Below, in pieces: positions 32,746 to 43,869 of a DNA stretch of 64,000 nucleotides. The notes beneath the pieces were generated by a model. The model saw only the letters and a list, made by a program, of their open reading frames with translations. It was not told the origin of the DNA and made no database searches. The position numbers and the translations under genes were made by a program. The stretch lies in contig OY747710.1 of the NCBI GenBank assembly GCA_963556495.2, positions 1,092,001 to 1,156,000 of the forward strand, read 5' to 3'. The stretch is from Valencia hispanica (Eukaryota; Chordata; Actinopteri; Cyprinodontiformes; Valenciidae). Numbering within the stretch: position 1 is the stretch's first letter; the number at the start of each line of letters is the position of its first letter.

Positions 32746-33108
32746 GTAGGACCATCGGAGCTTCAGCTGTTTCTCTATAAATCCACAGTTGATTTATTTC
32801 TTCATTAATGCAGTTTATTATTTTAGTAATTAAAGTCATGTAGATATGCACACAGGGATATATGTCACACTTTTCTTTCTCTTCATTTTTAATGTTTATG
32901 ACTTATAGCTAATGAAAAAAACTCAAATTTAGTTTCTCATGCAATCAAGTTATTATATCAGACCAATATATAAATGAAATAGTTATGTTATTGTCCTTTC
33001 ACACAGAAAATATGCCACAAAGTGTTAAAGAAGGTGGCTGTTCACAGAAAGCTTGATGTTTCTGTGTCTGCAGAGAAACCAAAGTTATTCTGTTGCAAAT
33101 CCACCGTG

Positions 33109-33151
33109 TAGGTTATGCACAGCGCCTGAAGGTGGCGCTGTGCATAACCTA
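33109..33151. repeat. Perfect 18-bp inverted repeat (hairpin)
   Basis: TAGGTTATGCACAGCGCC, a 7-base spacer TGAAGGT, then the exact inverse. It abuts the left end of the element at 33152. It could be a small foldback insertion. Confidence 0.85.
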
Positions 33152-34305
33152 GGGCTGGGAGATATGGAAAAAAAAATTCAATCCCAATTATATTATTCAT
33201 ATCAGTCAACATCGATATATATGACGATATAAAACAAATCACTGTTTTTGTCATTCCCTGGTACTATTTGAAGACACCAGAAGGTTGTTTTTTTGATTTA
33301 AAGATTTATTTTTAAAAATTGAACCCTATGGAGGACTACGGGCGTCATTGTGCAGCTCGGCAAGGTCCACCCAAATGTGTCTGTCTAACCAATGAGAGAG
33401 CTGGTTACATTCAAGGAGCAGCTGTGATTGGTTGAACTTGGTTTTCAGTGTGCTCAGGGACCAGGAGGGTCACATGAATGCTAAAAGGAGAGGGGAAACC
33501 ATTTAGGAAATGCAATTGCAAAAAGGATTTGAAAATGGGAGCCAGAAAGAGAAAACGGATGTAGAAAAGGGAATAACTTTTTTAAATGTATGAAAAGGAA
33601 ATATATTTACAATCTCATTTATTAATTGTGTTATTTAATTCTCCATTTTGAAATAGGATTTGAAAAACATTTTCAAATCACAGTATTTAATAATTAAATA
33701 ATAAATACAATTTGCAATTCCTCTTTAGTATTTCAATTTAAAATGTGTAATTACAAAATGTTTTTAAAATTTGTCTTTTTTGTATGGATTAATTGTTGAA
33801 TTTGAAATTATATTTAGCAGTCTATATTTTTAATTCACAATTAAGCACTCATCGCTTTTCCGTTGACCCCCGTAGTCCTCCATAGAAGACGTCATCAGAC
33901 ATTGTTAAACTGTTTCTGAAAAATTAAAGGATGTTAGGGCATTGTTTAAAAATAAAGTCTTCGATTTTCTTTCCTGCCAAATTACATTTTGAAATGAATT
34001 GATTTTTAATCTCCCGTACTATTATTACAAAGGAAATTACAAATGACAGAAAACATGTTTTAAAATGTGTTTTTATTTCAATCATTCCATCTCGGAGTTG
34101 ACCTGAATTCAAAGTGCAAATAAAAACTCGCTGGAAAACAAGATGGAGGCCTCGGGACGCCTGACATCACTTTGAACTATGGAAACCCAAGAGATGCATT
34201 GGTGAAATTTAATAATTATATTTTCTAAATTTTCCAAAAACAAAATCTTCATAAACAGCAAAATTCAATATATCGATAGAATCAATATGGTTTCCCAGCT
34301 CCAGC
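33152..34305. mobile_element. hAT-like non-autonomous TIR element (GGGCTGGGAGATATGG)
   Basis: The left end GGGCTGGGAGATATGG is followed by A-runs and ATCGATATAT. The inverted right end (near 34270-34305) reads GGAGCTGGGAAACCATATTG with ATCGATATATTG. Such GGGCTGGGCGATATGG-type termini are familiar in fish hAT-related MITEs (family placement is inference). About 1.15 kb of AT-rich interior, no transposase; exact ends uncertain. Confidence 0.6.
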
Positions 34306-34426
34306 ATGACCTGAAGGGGTCCTAATAATGGCTCCTGTTGGGGGTCCTCTGTGCTACAGTTTGCCTGTCGGCGCTGAAACCTGGAGGAGGTCTTGTAGAT
34401 GAGCCGAGTTGTTCTTCTCTTCACAG

Positions 34427-34480
34427 GGAACGGTTGGAAAAGATGGGATAAAAGGACAAAAGGGAGATCCAGGAAGCTCG
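34427..34480 (+). CDS. col6a4-like: Exon 17: triple helix
   Basis: 54 bases (18 codons), phase 0-0, acceptor cttctcttcacag, donor gtaaaaac. Encodes GTVGKDGIKGQKGDPGSS. Confidence 0.92.
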
Positions 34481-34619
34481 GTAAAAACGTCTGAATGTTT
34501 TCTTCTCCAACATCCTTCTGTTATTCCCAGCTGCACCATCCAACCCGGAGCATTTCAGACGGATTCTGTCTCAGTTTTCGTCACATCACTGACCCGGCAG
34601 ACTAACCTCTCATCCACAG

Positions 34620-34682
34620 GGCATCCCAGGGACCAGAGGCGAGGAAGGACTGAAAGGAGACCGAGGCCTGAGAGGAGATCCG
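34620..34682 (+). CDS. col6a4-like: Exon 18: triple helix with RGD
   Basis: 63 bases (21 codons), phase 0-0, acceptor catccacag, donor gtaggttt. Perfect Gly-X-Y; ends GLRGDP, containing an RGD tripeptide. RGD motifs in collagen VI helices are known integrin-binding candidates. 63-base exons recur here, as is usual in collagen VI. Confidence 0.92.
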
Positions 34683-35864
34683 GTAGGTTTTCCCTTAATG
34701 TCTTAAAGCTGCTAAAAATGAGGAAGCGCTTGTTTCTCTGCCTCGTCCCACTCCCACTCTGTTTCCTGGAGCTAGCTGAACCTGCAGGTTATTGATGCAA
34801 GAAAATACCGATACGCCGACATATCGCAATATTTTATGTCACAATATTCAAAAGCAATGTATCGATTTTTTATTTCATTTTTTTTAGAATTTGTATGGAA
34901 ACACATTAATGACAGTAATTGTTGTAGTAAAATATAAAAGTATAAAAGCCACAGGGCGGGTTAAAGGTCAAATTGAGCATCAGGATGGTTGGTGGCACCA
35001 GGATTTTCATTCAGAATCATCTCTCTGGTTTACAGAGAAAGTACCCAGAATGCATCAGCAGCTGTGTGGAGGACGATGCCTCGTCGAGGTCAGAGGAGAC
35101 TGGTTTCAGATGATGAAAACGCAGCAGTTGTTCAAACCACTGCGTGTGGAACCAGGCGGCGTTCCTGGCAGCTGGGATCAGGGAGCTGAGGCTTCACCAG
35201 AACTGGAACTGAACAGGTCTGATGGGTGTCAGCTCCAAGACCCCCAGATGGTCGGGTCAGAACCTAGTGTTAAAAACGGAACCGTGGAATCAGGTCACAT
35301 GGCTAAAAATCGTCTCAGATGGTTTCTTGACGTTTAGTTTACCTCGCTCCTAAAGAGAGACGATCAGATATTCAATTTAAACAGAAACGTTTATGGTTTC
35401 AGAACCTGAGATGTGTAAATCCTTCCAGGATTGTAAATGTTTGTAAACATAACGTAAATGATTATAGGAAGCTGCTCCTTGCTGCAGAGCGCCGAAGACC
35501 TCACAAGAGATTTAGGCTGATAATTTACATGTTTTCACTTCCCCCATTATGGAGCTGTTTATAGATAGATATAGTATAGTGCTTTTTCACTCAGACGACC
35601 ACACAGCCCTTCACACTGAGGCGCCACCACCAGCATTCAAGGAGGGTGAAGGGCCGAGACGGACGCAGGATGGGGGGTTCAGACCTCGGGTTACGGGTCG
35701 ACCGCCTCCCACCTGAGCCACAGTCGCCTTGATAACTCTGATAAAAGTCCAGAGTTACTGTAGCATCTGGTTCCACTTCTGCTCTACATCTGGAAACCAA
35801 ACAGAGTGTCGTGTTTATCCTCTCATGCTGATGGAGCTGTGTTTTTTTTTTTTTTATTCAACAG
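34683..35864 (+). other. Intron 18
   Basis: 1.18 kb. Contains a transposon-end-like fragment at about 34800-34880 (TACCGATACGCC, ATATCGCAATATTTTATG) and, at 35570-35730, a repeat of the family also seen at 2620-2800 (GTGCTTTTTCACTC ... GAGCCACAGTCGCC). The rest is unassigned. Confidence 0.55.
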
Positions 35865-35930
35865 GGCAAATCGGGACTCGACAACTTGAGTCCAGGACCC
35901 AAAGGAGAACCTGGCAACCCAGGGGACCCG
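35865..35930 (+). CDS. col6a4-like: Exon 19: triple helix with interruption
   Basis: 66 bases (22 codons), phase 0-0, acceptor tttttattcaacag, donor gtaagaaa. Encodes GKSGLDNLSPGPKGEPG then NPGDP; the four residues NLSP between GLD and GPK break the Gly-X-Y register by one residue. Such imperfections are known in collagen VI helices and are thought to give flexibility. Confidence 0.9.
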
Positions 35931-36395
35931 GTAAGAAATGTCTTATTAACGGCATGAGTCCAACAGTCGGAGCGGCTCAAAAAGCAGAACCAGAGCAGAA
36001 CCAAATGGGGGGTAATCCAGAAAAAAAGCCAAACAAGCCCCTGAACGAGCAGATCCCCTGGATGATGAGAACCTGTGAGATCTTTCAGATAGACCCTGTT
36101 TGATCTGAATGTTTATTTTGAAGGGATTAAAAGAATTAGGGTTTTTACTGTGAAGTTTTCTGGGTGTGGAGAGAAAGTCATACTTGGCCGAAGCCTCCTG
36201 GAATATGGCTGCAGAAATTTGGATCAATCGTAAAAAATCTTCCTGCCAGTTATTCTGACTCAGACTGAAAAGTCGCTGCAGTAGTTAAACTGGGACATAA
36301 TGGAGATGTAATGGAGATGTCAAAGTCCTCATGGAGCCATTATGACAGCTTCCAGTAGCTTAGTTTATACACAAAAGACTTCATTCTACTGAAAG

Positions 36396-36809
36396 AGGCC
36401 TGAGTGGATGGATGGATGGATGGATGGATGGATGGATGGATGGATGGATGGATAGATGGACGGACGGATGGACGGACGGATGGACGGACGGATGGACGGA
36501 CGGATGGACGGACGGATGGATGGACGGATGGATGGGGATGGATGGTAGGACGGACGGATGGACGGACGGACGGATGGATGGACGGACGGATGGATGGACG
36601 GATGGATGGGGATGGATGGTAGGACGGACGGATGGATGGGGATGGATGGTAGGACGGACGGACGGATGGATGGACGGACGGATGGGGATGGACGGACGGA
36701 CGGACGGATGGATGGACGGATGGACGGACGGATGGGGATGGATGGACGGATGGATGGATGGACGGATGGACGGACGGATGGGGATGGATGGACGGACGGA
36801 TGGATGGAA
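36396..36809. repeat. GGAT/GGAC tetranucleotide microsatellite
   Basis: About 410 bp of GGAT and GGAC tetranucleotides interspersed with GGGGATGGATGG-type steps. Open frames of up to 187 codons in all directions (HPSV/HPSI or DGWM/DGRT) are products of the repeat. Confidence 0.95.
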
Positions 36810-37252
36810 ATAAGGACAGATTCCTGTCTCTGTCTCCAGCGGCTGAACTTCCTGCATGTCGTCTGTTCTCCATGTTTGCTATGAACCCACAGCTGAAACT
36901 CATTAACTGAGTTCTGCTCGGTCAGCTGATTCTGTCTCAGATCTGTCTCCTGTGTGTCTCTAACATCTGGACGGTGTGAACCCTCAGAGAGGTGCAGCAG
37001 CTCAGTCCTTAAAGTCTCGTTTCTGTTTACTGGAGAGTCTCAGGAGCTCGGTGGACTCTGAAGTGTTGCTGTGGAGACCTCTGAGCTTCACCCTCTGTCT
37101 GCGTTGTTTCCTGGAGGGAACCGGTTCCGTACTGGGTTCTGATTAACAGACCAGCAGTGGCTGTGTCTCTGAGGTTTTAGCTGCTCAGGTTACACATCTG
37201 GTCGCTCCAATGTTCTCCTTGCTGCTTCATCCAGCTGCGTTTCCATCCACAG
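36810..37252 (+). other. Rest of intron 19
   Basis: About 440 bases between the microsatellite and exon 20; no repeat family or coding exon recognised. The last 40 bases are a normal acceptor region. Confidence 0.6.
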
Positions 37253-37306
37253 GGGTCACCTGGACGACAGGGACGCCCGGGGACGAAAGGAGATGACGGG
37301 AACCAG
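37253..37306 (+). CDS. col6a4-like: Exon 20: triple helix
   Basis: 54 bases (18 codons), phase 0-0, acceptor ttccatccacag, donor gtgagttt. Encodes GSPGRQGRPGTKGDDGNQ. Confidence 0.93.
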
Positions 37307-38923
37307 GTGAGTTTCCTGAACAGCGCCGCCCAGAACATGCGGTTCTACGGAGCTACAGACAGCCATGGTGAAAAGAACCAAAGATATACACCTAATAAAT
37401 ATAGAAATACATCCCAGATTATACAGATAATTAATCTGATAGTTATGAACATTATTAGTCATTATGTGTTAAAGTTGGATATATTTTTGATTCATTTATG
37501 ATCATTGTGCTCCAGTGAAGCCTAAAATCATTGAACCTATGATTGTAGCTTTTTAATACTTCCTGTCAGCATCTGATTGGTCTACTTTAGGTCAATCATA
37601 ACAGCCAGAGCAGTTTTAGCTCCACCCACCAGGTTTGACATCTGGCTGCGGACAACAAATTGATCAAATTATTGTTTTTAGGATAAAATTTAGTTTCCCG
37701 TTTTAAAATAATGACAATATCACATTTAAGTAATTATTTAGAGATTCATTGATAAAGTTGTGGTACTTTTGGACCGTTATACAAGTTAAAGATGGGTTCC
37801 ATTTAGTCAAATTCAGTTCAGCAGTAAAAATATATTCTCTCACCCTAAAGGGAAACTAAAAGTTATCGTAACTCAGATCATCCAAGTTTCTTCAAAGAGT
37901 CGTTGTGGATGGTGATGCTGTCTCCAGTAGCAGTCAGTCCTGCAACAAATCTGTTGAGGCCTCTGACTGAAGACTGTTGCTGACAGTCATCATGACACAC
38001 TAACAGCTCAGTATTCCTCAGTAACATGTCCTGGATGACTCCATCACTGCTAATCGTCCTCCTTTGCTTTTGCCGCTCCTCTTAAAGTCTCTGTTTGGTC
38101 GTTTGGTCAGAGAGACGCTGGAGTCGGGGAGACGATGCATTATGATGGATAGAAGAGACACTTTAAACTTCCTCCTCTCTCTGCTCTGCAATTCCGAATT
38201 CTGCATGTTGGAGTAGCTCTAAAACCCTGATGAGTTGAAAAGGACACGGTCATGGATCCAGAGCTGGGGTGAAGAGGAGAGAGACAAGGAGGAATTTCAA
38301 ACCATCTCCATCAATCATAATGGGAAATGTGAGATCGTTGGCAAACAGGTCTGATGCTGAGGACCCTCTGGAGAGTTATACAACTACAGAGCGTCTTCAG
38401 TCAGAGGCTTCTTCAGATCGGCAGACTGCTACAGGAGATCATCCCTACCCACAGCCATCAACATCTACAACAAATCTATGAAGAAACTTGGATAATATGA
38501 GTTACAAAATTATTGAATTTCCTTTTGGGATTAATAAAGTAATTTTGAATTTAAATTGAATTTTGAATCCTTGAGGCCTCCTTTTCAGCCCCTCTGCGAT
38601 TTGGGGTCAGAGTTCAGGTGTTATTTGAGCTTTTGAAACAGTCCGAAAGTAAAAAAGATGAGAGCAGAAACCCTTTCAGCTGCAACGCATCCAGAACCAG
38701 AGGGAATGACGGTCCAATCAGCGAAGCCTCAACCAGAATATGATGAAGGAAATAGAACCAATCAGAACCAACGAAGCAGAGCTGCTCCGTCATGCTGCCA
38801 CCATGAGGCGCTATTCTAGGACAATGAAAAGGAGACGAGGTCCAGTTATGTTCCTGGTCTCCTTTCCAGCTGGTGAACAGTCAGACTTTTAGGATGTCTC
38901 TGAACCTGCTCTCTGCGCCGTAG
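37307..38923 (+). other. Intron 20
   Basis: 1.6 kb; contains the internally deleted LINE at about 38240-38540. Remaining sequence unassigned. Confidence 0.55.
38240..38545 (+). mobile_element. Internally deleted LINE (start and end fused)
   Basis: A frame from about 38269 reads PSIIMGNVRSLANRSDAE, typical of the start of L2/CR1/Rex1-type LINE ORF2. After LESYTTTERLQSEASS the DNA matches a LINE 3' end (GAGCGTCTTCAGTCAGAGG, then AGACTGCTACAGGAGATCAT, then GGGATTAATAAAGTA). The kilobases encoding endonuclease and reverse transcriptase are missing. Confidence 0.68.
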
Positions 38924-38959
38924 GGTCGGGATGGAAGACGAGGCAGCAGCGGCCCCCCG
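38924..38959 (+). CDS. col6a4-like: Exon 21: triple helix
   Basis: 36 bases (12 codons), phase 0-0, acceptor ctctgcgccgtag, donor gtaggaga. Encodes GRDGRRGSSGPP. Confidence 0.88.
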
Positions 38960-39036
38960 GTAGGAGAAATTATCCAACCTCCATGCTGCTGTTGATGGTT
39001 AAGCTGGGTTCTTAGTGTCTGACCTGCATTCTGCAG

Positions 39037-39099
39037 GGCTCGCCCGGGGAAAAAGGACAACCAGGACAACCAGGTCTGCCAGGGGCTTCAGGTCCAAGG
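39037..39099 (+). CDS. col6a4-like: Exon 22: triple helix
   Basis: 63 bases (21 codons), phase 0-0, acceptor cattctgcag, donor gtaagaat. Begins GSPGEKGQPGQPGLPG and ends ASGPR; perfect Gly-X-Y. Confidence 0.93.
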
Positions 39100-40460
39100 G
39101 TAAGAATACATCATTTATTATTTCACTTTTCACTTTTTTTCATCCTTCTGGGTCTTAGCTGCCTCTATAAGCACTCCAAACACGATTAAAAACCATCCAT
39201 CTGTTGTTTATTTGCTCATTTTCGCCGTCAGAAATCTAGTGCCTCAACAAGCCGTTTGAAAAATGACCTTGTTGTGACGTCAACAAAGAGCTGGATTTAC
39301 ATATACCTATAAAACTCCTCCCTTCTTCTGCAAAACCCCGCCCACTGATTCCATGCCATTCTCACGTGTGGCGTAACAAGAAGATGGGTGGGGGCATGGT
39401 CTGCAAAACCGCTAATTTGCATAAAAGTGACAGAGCCCTCTAAACAGCTCATAGTGAAAGGGGCTGAAGAATTGAGCTGCTGAAATCGCTTTATGTGATA
39501 AACCTGACCCGTTATAACAGAATATTTCCCCTTTGACAGATTTCCTTGTCTCTTAACCTGTGGCGTCTCAGTATTAAGGCCCCACCAGATGTCGCTGTGG
39601 AGCTCTGTGCAAGGCGTGCCTAAATGAATAAGCAGAGCAGGGTCGTTCTTTATGCAGAAATATTATATTAAGACCGATTCCGTTATAAACATCTGTGTAT
39701 AACTAAGTGTTTGCCAGAATATGACAGGCTCAGAAGGCTAAATCGTCTGGAAGCAAAGATTGGGGCCGGTCCTTTTAACTCATTAAAATATCGGAATAGC
39801 AACACGTGTTAGCTAAAGGGCTATCTGTATAATCACTGGGATATCGAATAACATCCTTACTTACTCCATTAAGTAAGTGAACTGCAGGGTTTAGGTCAAA
39901 GTTAGCTAAAAGGCAAATTTTAACTAAAATGCTAACTGTAGCGTATTGGCTATCACTAGCATGCTGATTCACATCAGTTTACTCCGTTCGGTATGTGAAG
40001 TTTTGGTCATTTGTCAAAATGAGCTGAAATGTCCATTTCAGTGGCGTAACCAAAAATTTCTTTTCAGGTGGGCCTAAAAAAAAATGGGTGGGCCATAAAA
40101 GTATTATTGAAATTAAGTTTATTTGTAAGTTCTATTGTATTAATATTATGGCCACTGTCAGATATCCAATGCTTTAAATAATTGATATTAATCACCGGTA
40201 GATTAATATTAAGGCAGATTACCCTGTAGACGATGATGGTTTTAGAAACTGTTAACCATGTTGCCTCACCTCAGCATTTTTGCTAACCGAAAGTAGACGT
40301 TAAACGGGGCGGGATCATCTAGGCCCTGTGAGCTCAGCCATTGGCCAGCGCTTCCCAAGGGACTATGGAAAACGTAGTAGCAACAGGTTTCAAAGAAAAC
40401 TCCATAAACAGTTTTTTCTTTACTTAATGTACATTCGTTTACTGTCACATATAATTATTT
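39100..40460 (+). other. Left part of intron 22
   Basis: No exon. The stretch 39225-39530 (TAGTGCCTCAACAAGCCG, CCCCGCCCACTGATTCC) and a GTGGCGTAACCAAAAATTTC segment near 40045 look like transposon fragments, but no ends could be paired. The total helix length shows that no helix exon is missing here. Confidence 0.5.
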
Positions 40461-40464
40461 TTAA

Positions 40465-42028
40465 AGCAACACTAAGTAAGTTTTGCTCTCTGGGTCCCCC
40501 TACAGTTGGGAAAAATGTATTGTTTTCTACTACTGTCGTAAAAACTGTTATGGTTACACCAGGGGATTCACATTTACAAGCGATACCCTCTAACGTTACA
40601 GATTTTCACGTCTTGGGCAGCCTTTGTGTCGAATGTCTTCATCCCAGGTACATTTTCTAAATTTAAGCTGTCATATGTACGGCGGCGTAGAGCTGTCATT
40701 CATATAATAAAGAAATTAGACCGTATCACGTTATAACATTGTTGTAAAAACGTGAAAACCACTTGAAACTAAAACGTTATAACGTGATAGTTTCACGTTT
40801 TTACAATAAACTATCACGTTATAACGTGATACGGTCTAATTTCTTTATTATCTGGCTGACAGCTCTGTTCTGACTATCTGTGCTACCTCCTCAGAATGTC
40901 CTACCGTAGCGCGCATCTGTCAGTGCTCCCCCTTGAAAAGTATGTTTACATGCTGAAAACAACAACTGTTAGCTTTGATGTTAAACATAATCATCGGAAA
41001 ATATTTTTCAAGTGACGGGATTGAAGTGGCAGTTTAGCAGTAATGCCTAACATAGCAAAAGATTATGAATAACGAAAACGTTTCTTTCAATCCACAGAAC
41101 ATGCTACTCGTTTAATATAAAACTAAAACTAGCACATAAAGATGCACTAAAAACCATGATCAGAATATCCTACCTGTTAAATAGGCCTATAGATGAATAG
41201 CACACTCTGGAAATCTGTTAGTTTGTAAAGCAGCTAATGAATATATACCAAGCCAGTAAGACGTAGAGCAGATAGCAGTATTATTACTCCAAAATATTAA
41301 AATGTAGTAGCCTATGGTTATAAGCACAAATAGCCTGCAAAATACACCGCATTTACTCTACGACTCTCATTAATGGGACTTGTTTACATGCAGTGTAACG
41401 ATATCACAGAAGTGAAACTAACATACAAGGCCTGTCATGTAAACTTGAAACTAGTAGCTTAAGGAAACCCTAAAAATGTTTTGAATAAGAATTAGCCAGT
41501 AATAAAATAATTTGAATAAAACTCACCGTAAACCTCAAATAAATAAAACAGACGAAATGGATCTTCCAGGTAAGAATTGTTGAAGACAGATTTGCTGAGT
41601 AAGCGAATAGTGACGTAACATCGAAATGTGCATGCTGGTAGCACAGATAGTCGGAACACCGGCGTACAGATGAAGACAATTTCGGCTCCGTCATGATGAC
41701 AGTTGTTCAAGCTACCTGCTGCTAGGTATCTTCCATTTATATGTAGCTGCCGAGTATGCTCCACCCAGAGAGCCTTGCAGGACGCTCCACCCAGAGAGCT
41801 TTGCAGGACGCTGCACCTACCAGCTTTTGTGAAGCCTGCCGTAAAGCAAGTCGCATTTGAACTACAAAACCGCTACCCGACGACCCAAAGTTACACAGTG
41901 CTGTTATGGCCGATAGAGGGCCGCAAAGCGAATGCAGAAGTGCCGTTTCACCGTGTTATGAGCTGATCAACCACTGACACGAGTTCCGAAACAATATTTT
42001 AAGGTAAAAAAAACTCCTTAGTGTTGCT
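40465..42028. mobile_element. TTAA-flanked TIR element, 1.56 kb
   Basis: The left end AGCAACACTAAGTAAGTTTT is matched by the inverted right end AGCAACACTAAGGAGTTTTT. Each is bounded by TTAA (40461-40464 and 42029-42032). No transposase was recognised. A 148-bp palindromic element is nested at 40704-40851. TTAA target plus AG ends suggests Kolobok- or piggyBac-type mobilisation (inference). Confidence 0.78.
40704..40851. mobile_element. 148-bp palindromic mini-element
   Basis: Perfect 34-bp inverted arms (start ATAATAAAGAAATTAGACCG; right arm at 40818-40851). Inside these, further inverted pairs (TTGTAAAAACGTGAAA and its inverse) and repeated GTTATAACGTGATA words occur, so nearly the whole element can fold back. 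Confidence 0.85.
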
Positions 42029-42149
42029 TTAATGCATGGAACTGTATTTCAATGGACTATTTAGCAGGGATTCTAATATCTTCAATAAAAGGGTTTGTTT
42101 AAAAACTAAAATCTTAGACTTGGTTACACAAACGACTCTCACAGCTAGA

Positions 42150-43213
42150 CCTAGCTTGTTTTGAAAAAGGAATGAGAAAAAGGAATAGCACACGTCACGT
42201 TTACGTTCTGTTGGATAGAAGTGTGCAGCCATCTAATATCCTTGGTAGCTACCAAGACAAACAAAAACGAAGAGTCTAAATTTAGCACGTTGCTTCTTGA
42301 ACGAAAATCAGAGATGAAACATTTGGGACGTCACCAGCCGGCGGACTTTAACATCGTTCAAGGACTTTAAGAGAGGATTATAGATTTAAAGGGGCTTATT
42401 TGACTGATTATAAATGTATTGAAAAGTTTGCCCAGATGAAAAATCTGCATTTTTGTTTTTCAAGAAGAACGACGCTGGTGAGTGACCTTTATCTGTAACT
42501 TCATGTGGGCTATCAAACAGATTTCATTCCTCAATTACATGCACATAAAAAGTCGTTAGTAGCGTGTGCTATTTTATATGGTTCATTTAAAGAGGCTATA
42601 TGCAATTTTCAGAAATTTAAACTCGTGACTGACCCCATGTGGCCAAAAACGGAACTACTCTTCCTTTCTGCTCGCTCTCGCAGCGCGCGCTCGTACGCCG
42701 GTCGCTTTCAATCTTCGATCTTTTTCGGCCACTTGTCATGGGTTTAACTTTTTTAGTCTTATGTGGAGTTACTGTTGGTGTCAAAGTTGTCCTGGGTCTC
42801 TTCTGTGTATTCGCACAATCCATTGAACTGCTTGTGAGTGCTGACTAGCGGTGGCGTCAGAGTGATCTGAAACATTTAACATGAACGCGCTTGACGTCAC
42901 ATCCGCAGACAGCGCGGGAAAATCCCACCCGACAGAAAATAGAAATAGTTGGATACAAGCTTATAGGTGCTCCCACTGTGAGCTGCCAAGGTGTCAGTAT
43001 GATCATCAGGAGATGTTGGAGTCATAAAGGGTCAAATAAAAAGGCTATTGTTATGTTTATTTTGGGGAAAAAAGTTGCATATAGCCTCTTTAATATTGAA
43101 TCAGTATTGAATTAATCACATAAAATAGCAATCAATATTATTAATCAAAGTGGGATTGTACGCATCACAGAAGAATTAGTTGCTGCTGGAAGGTGTTGGG
43201 TTGCTGTGCTCCA
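42150..43213. repeat. Dispersed repeat A, inverted partner of 48940-49480
   Basis: The flanking segments (GTTCTGTTGGATAGAAGTG, GGCAAACTTTTCAATA inverted, CATCACAGAAGAATTAGTTG) match 48940-49480 in the opposite orientation. This copy is interrupted by the TTAA element at 42587-43093. Confidence 0.78.
42587..43093. mobile_element. TTAA-target MITE, 507 bp, with empty-site partner
   Basis: Perfect 19-bp inverted ends including the target, TTAAAGAGGCTATATGCAA. The partner repeat at 48940-49480 reads straight through a single TTAA (inverted, near 49035-49060), so insertion with TTAA duplication is visible. Element proper starts AGAGGCTATATGCAA. No transposase. Confidence 0.82.
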
Positions 43214-43754
43214 CCTAACTCGTCACGTTCACCTTCTACGCCGTCAAACTGTCGAGGCTTCCTCTAGATTTAGCTTCCAGAAGATGGTGGGAGAGTTTTG
43301 CCCAGCCTGACCCGACGTTCTCATCGTGCTGAAGTTCTGCCTCATTGGTTGTTCTGATCGCTCTGATCATGTTCAGCTGCTGAAGCGGGTTTATGTTCCT
43401 GTGAATTTCATGCAGAGGTCCCTGGTGAGCAGAGGTGGTGTTGGAATATCTTTGGTTCTGATCTCTTGTTTGGGGGAAAACAGGCCTTGTAGACTCTGAC
43501 AGGATTTGCTGCTGATCTTTTCCTGGCTGGTTCTCAGATTTCCTTGGAAATCCCATGGAGCTATTTGCAGAAAATCGGGACCATGTGTGTCTGCAGAGTT
43601 TAAACGAGGATATAGAGTTTAAACGAGGCTGAGATGCTGGCTCTGATTGGATCAGCGTGCTCGCCGCTTTCGTGTGGACTAACAGTGGAGCTCTGTGTTC
43701 TGGTTCTCATGGATTGGGTTTGTGTCGGATGATCTCTGATCTGATTTTCTGCAG

Positions 43755-43817
43755 GGACCCAGAGGAAACAGAGGTCAACGGGGACCGAGGGGGATGCCGG
43801 GTTTTCCTGGACGTCAG
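43755..43817 (+). CDS. col6a4-like: Exon 23: triple helix
   Basis: 63 bases (21 codons), phase 0-0, acceptor gattttctgcag, donor gtaagaac. Begins GPRGNRGQRGPRGMPG and ends FPGRQ; Arg-rich Gly-X-Y. The preceding intron (39100-43754) is enlarged by mobile elements. Confidence 0.93.
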
Positions 43818-43869
43818 GTAAGAACATCATGTAAACATGTAGGCGGCTTTTATTTTTAAAATTTAAAAA

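Noticed and set aside
36340..36903. Long HPSV/HPSI and DGWM/DGRT open frames
   Set aside because: Products of the GGAT/GGAC microsatellite in all frames.
39100..43754. A missing helix exon in the 4.7-kb intron
   Set aside because: The helix already sums to about 336 residues, and the intron size is explained by TTAA elements and dispersed repeats.
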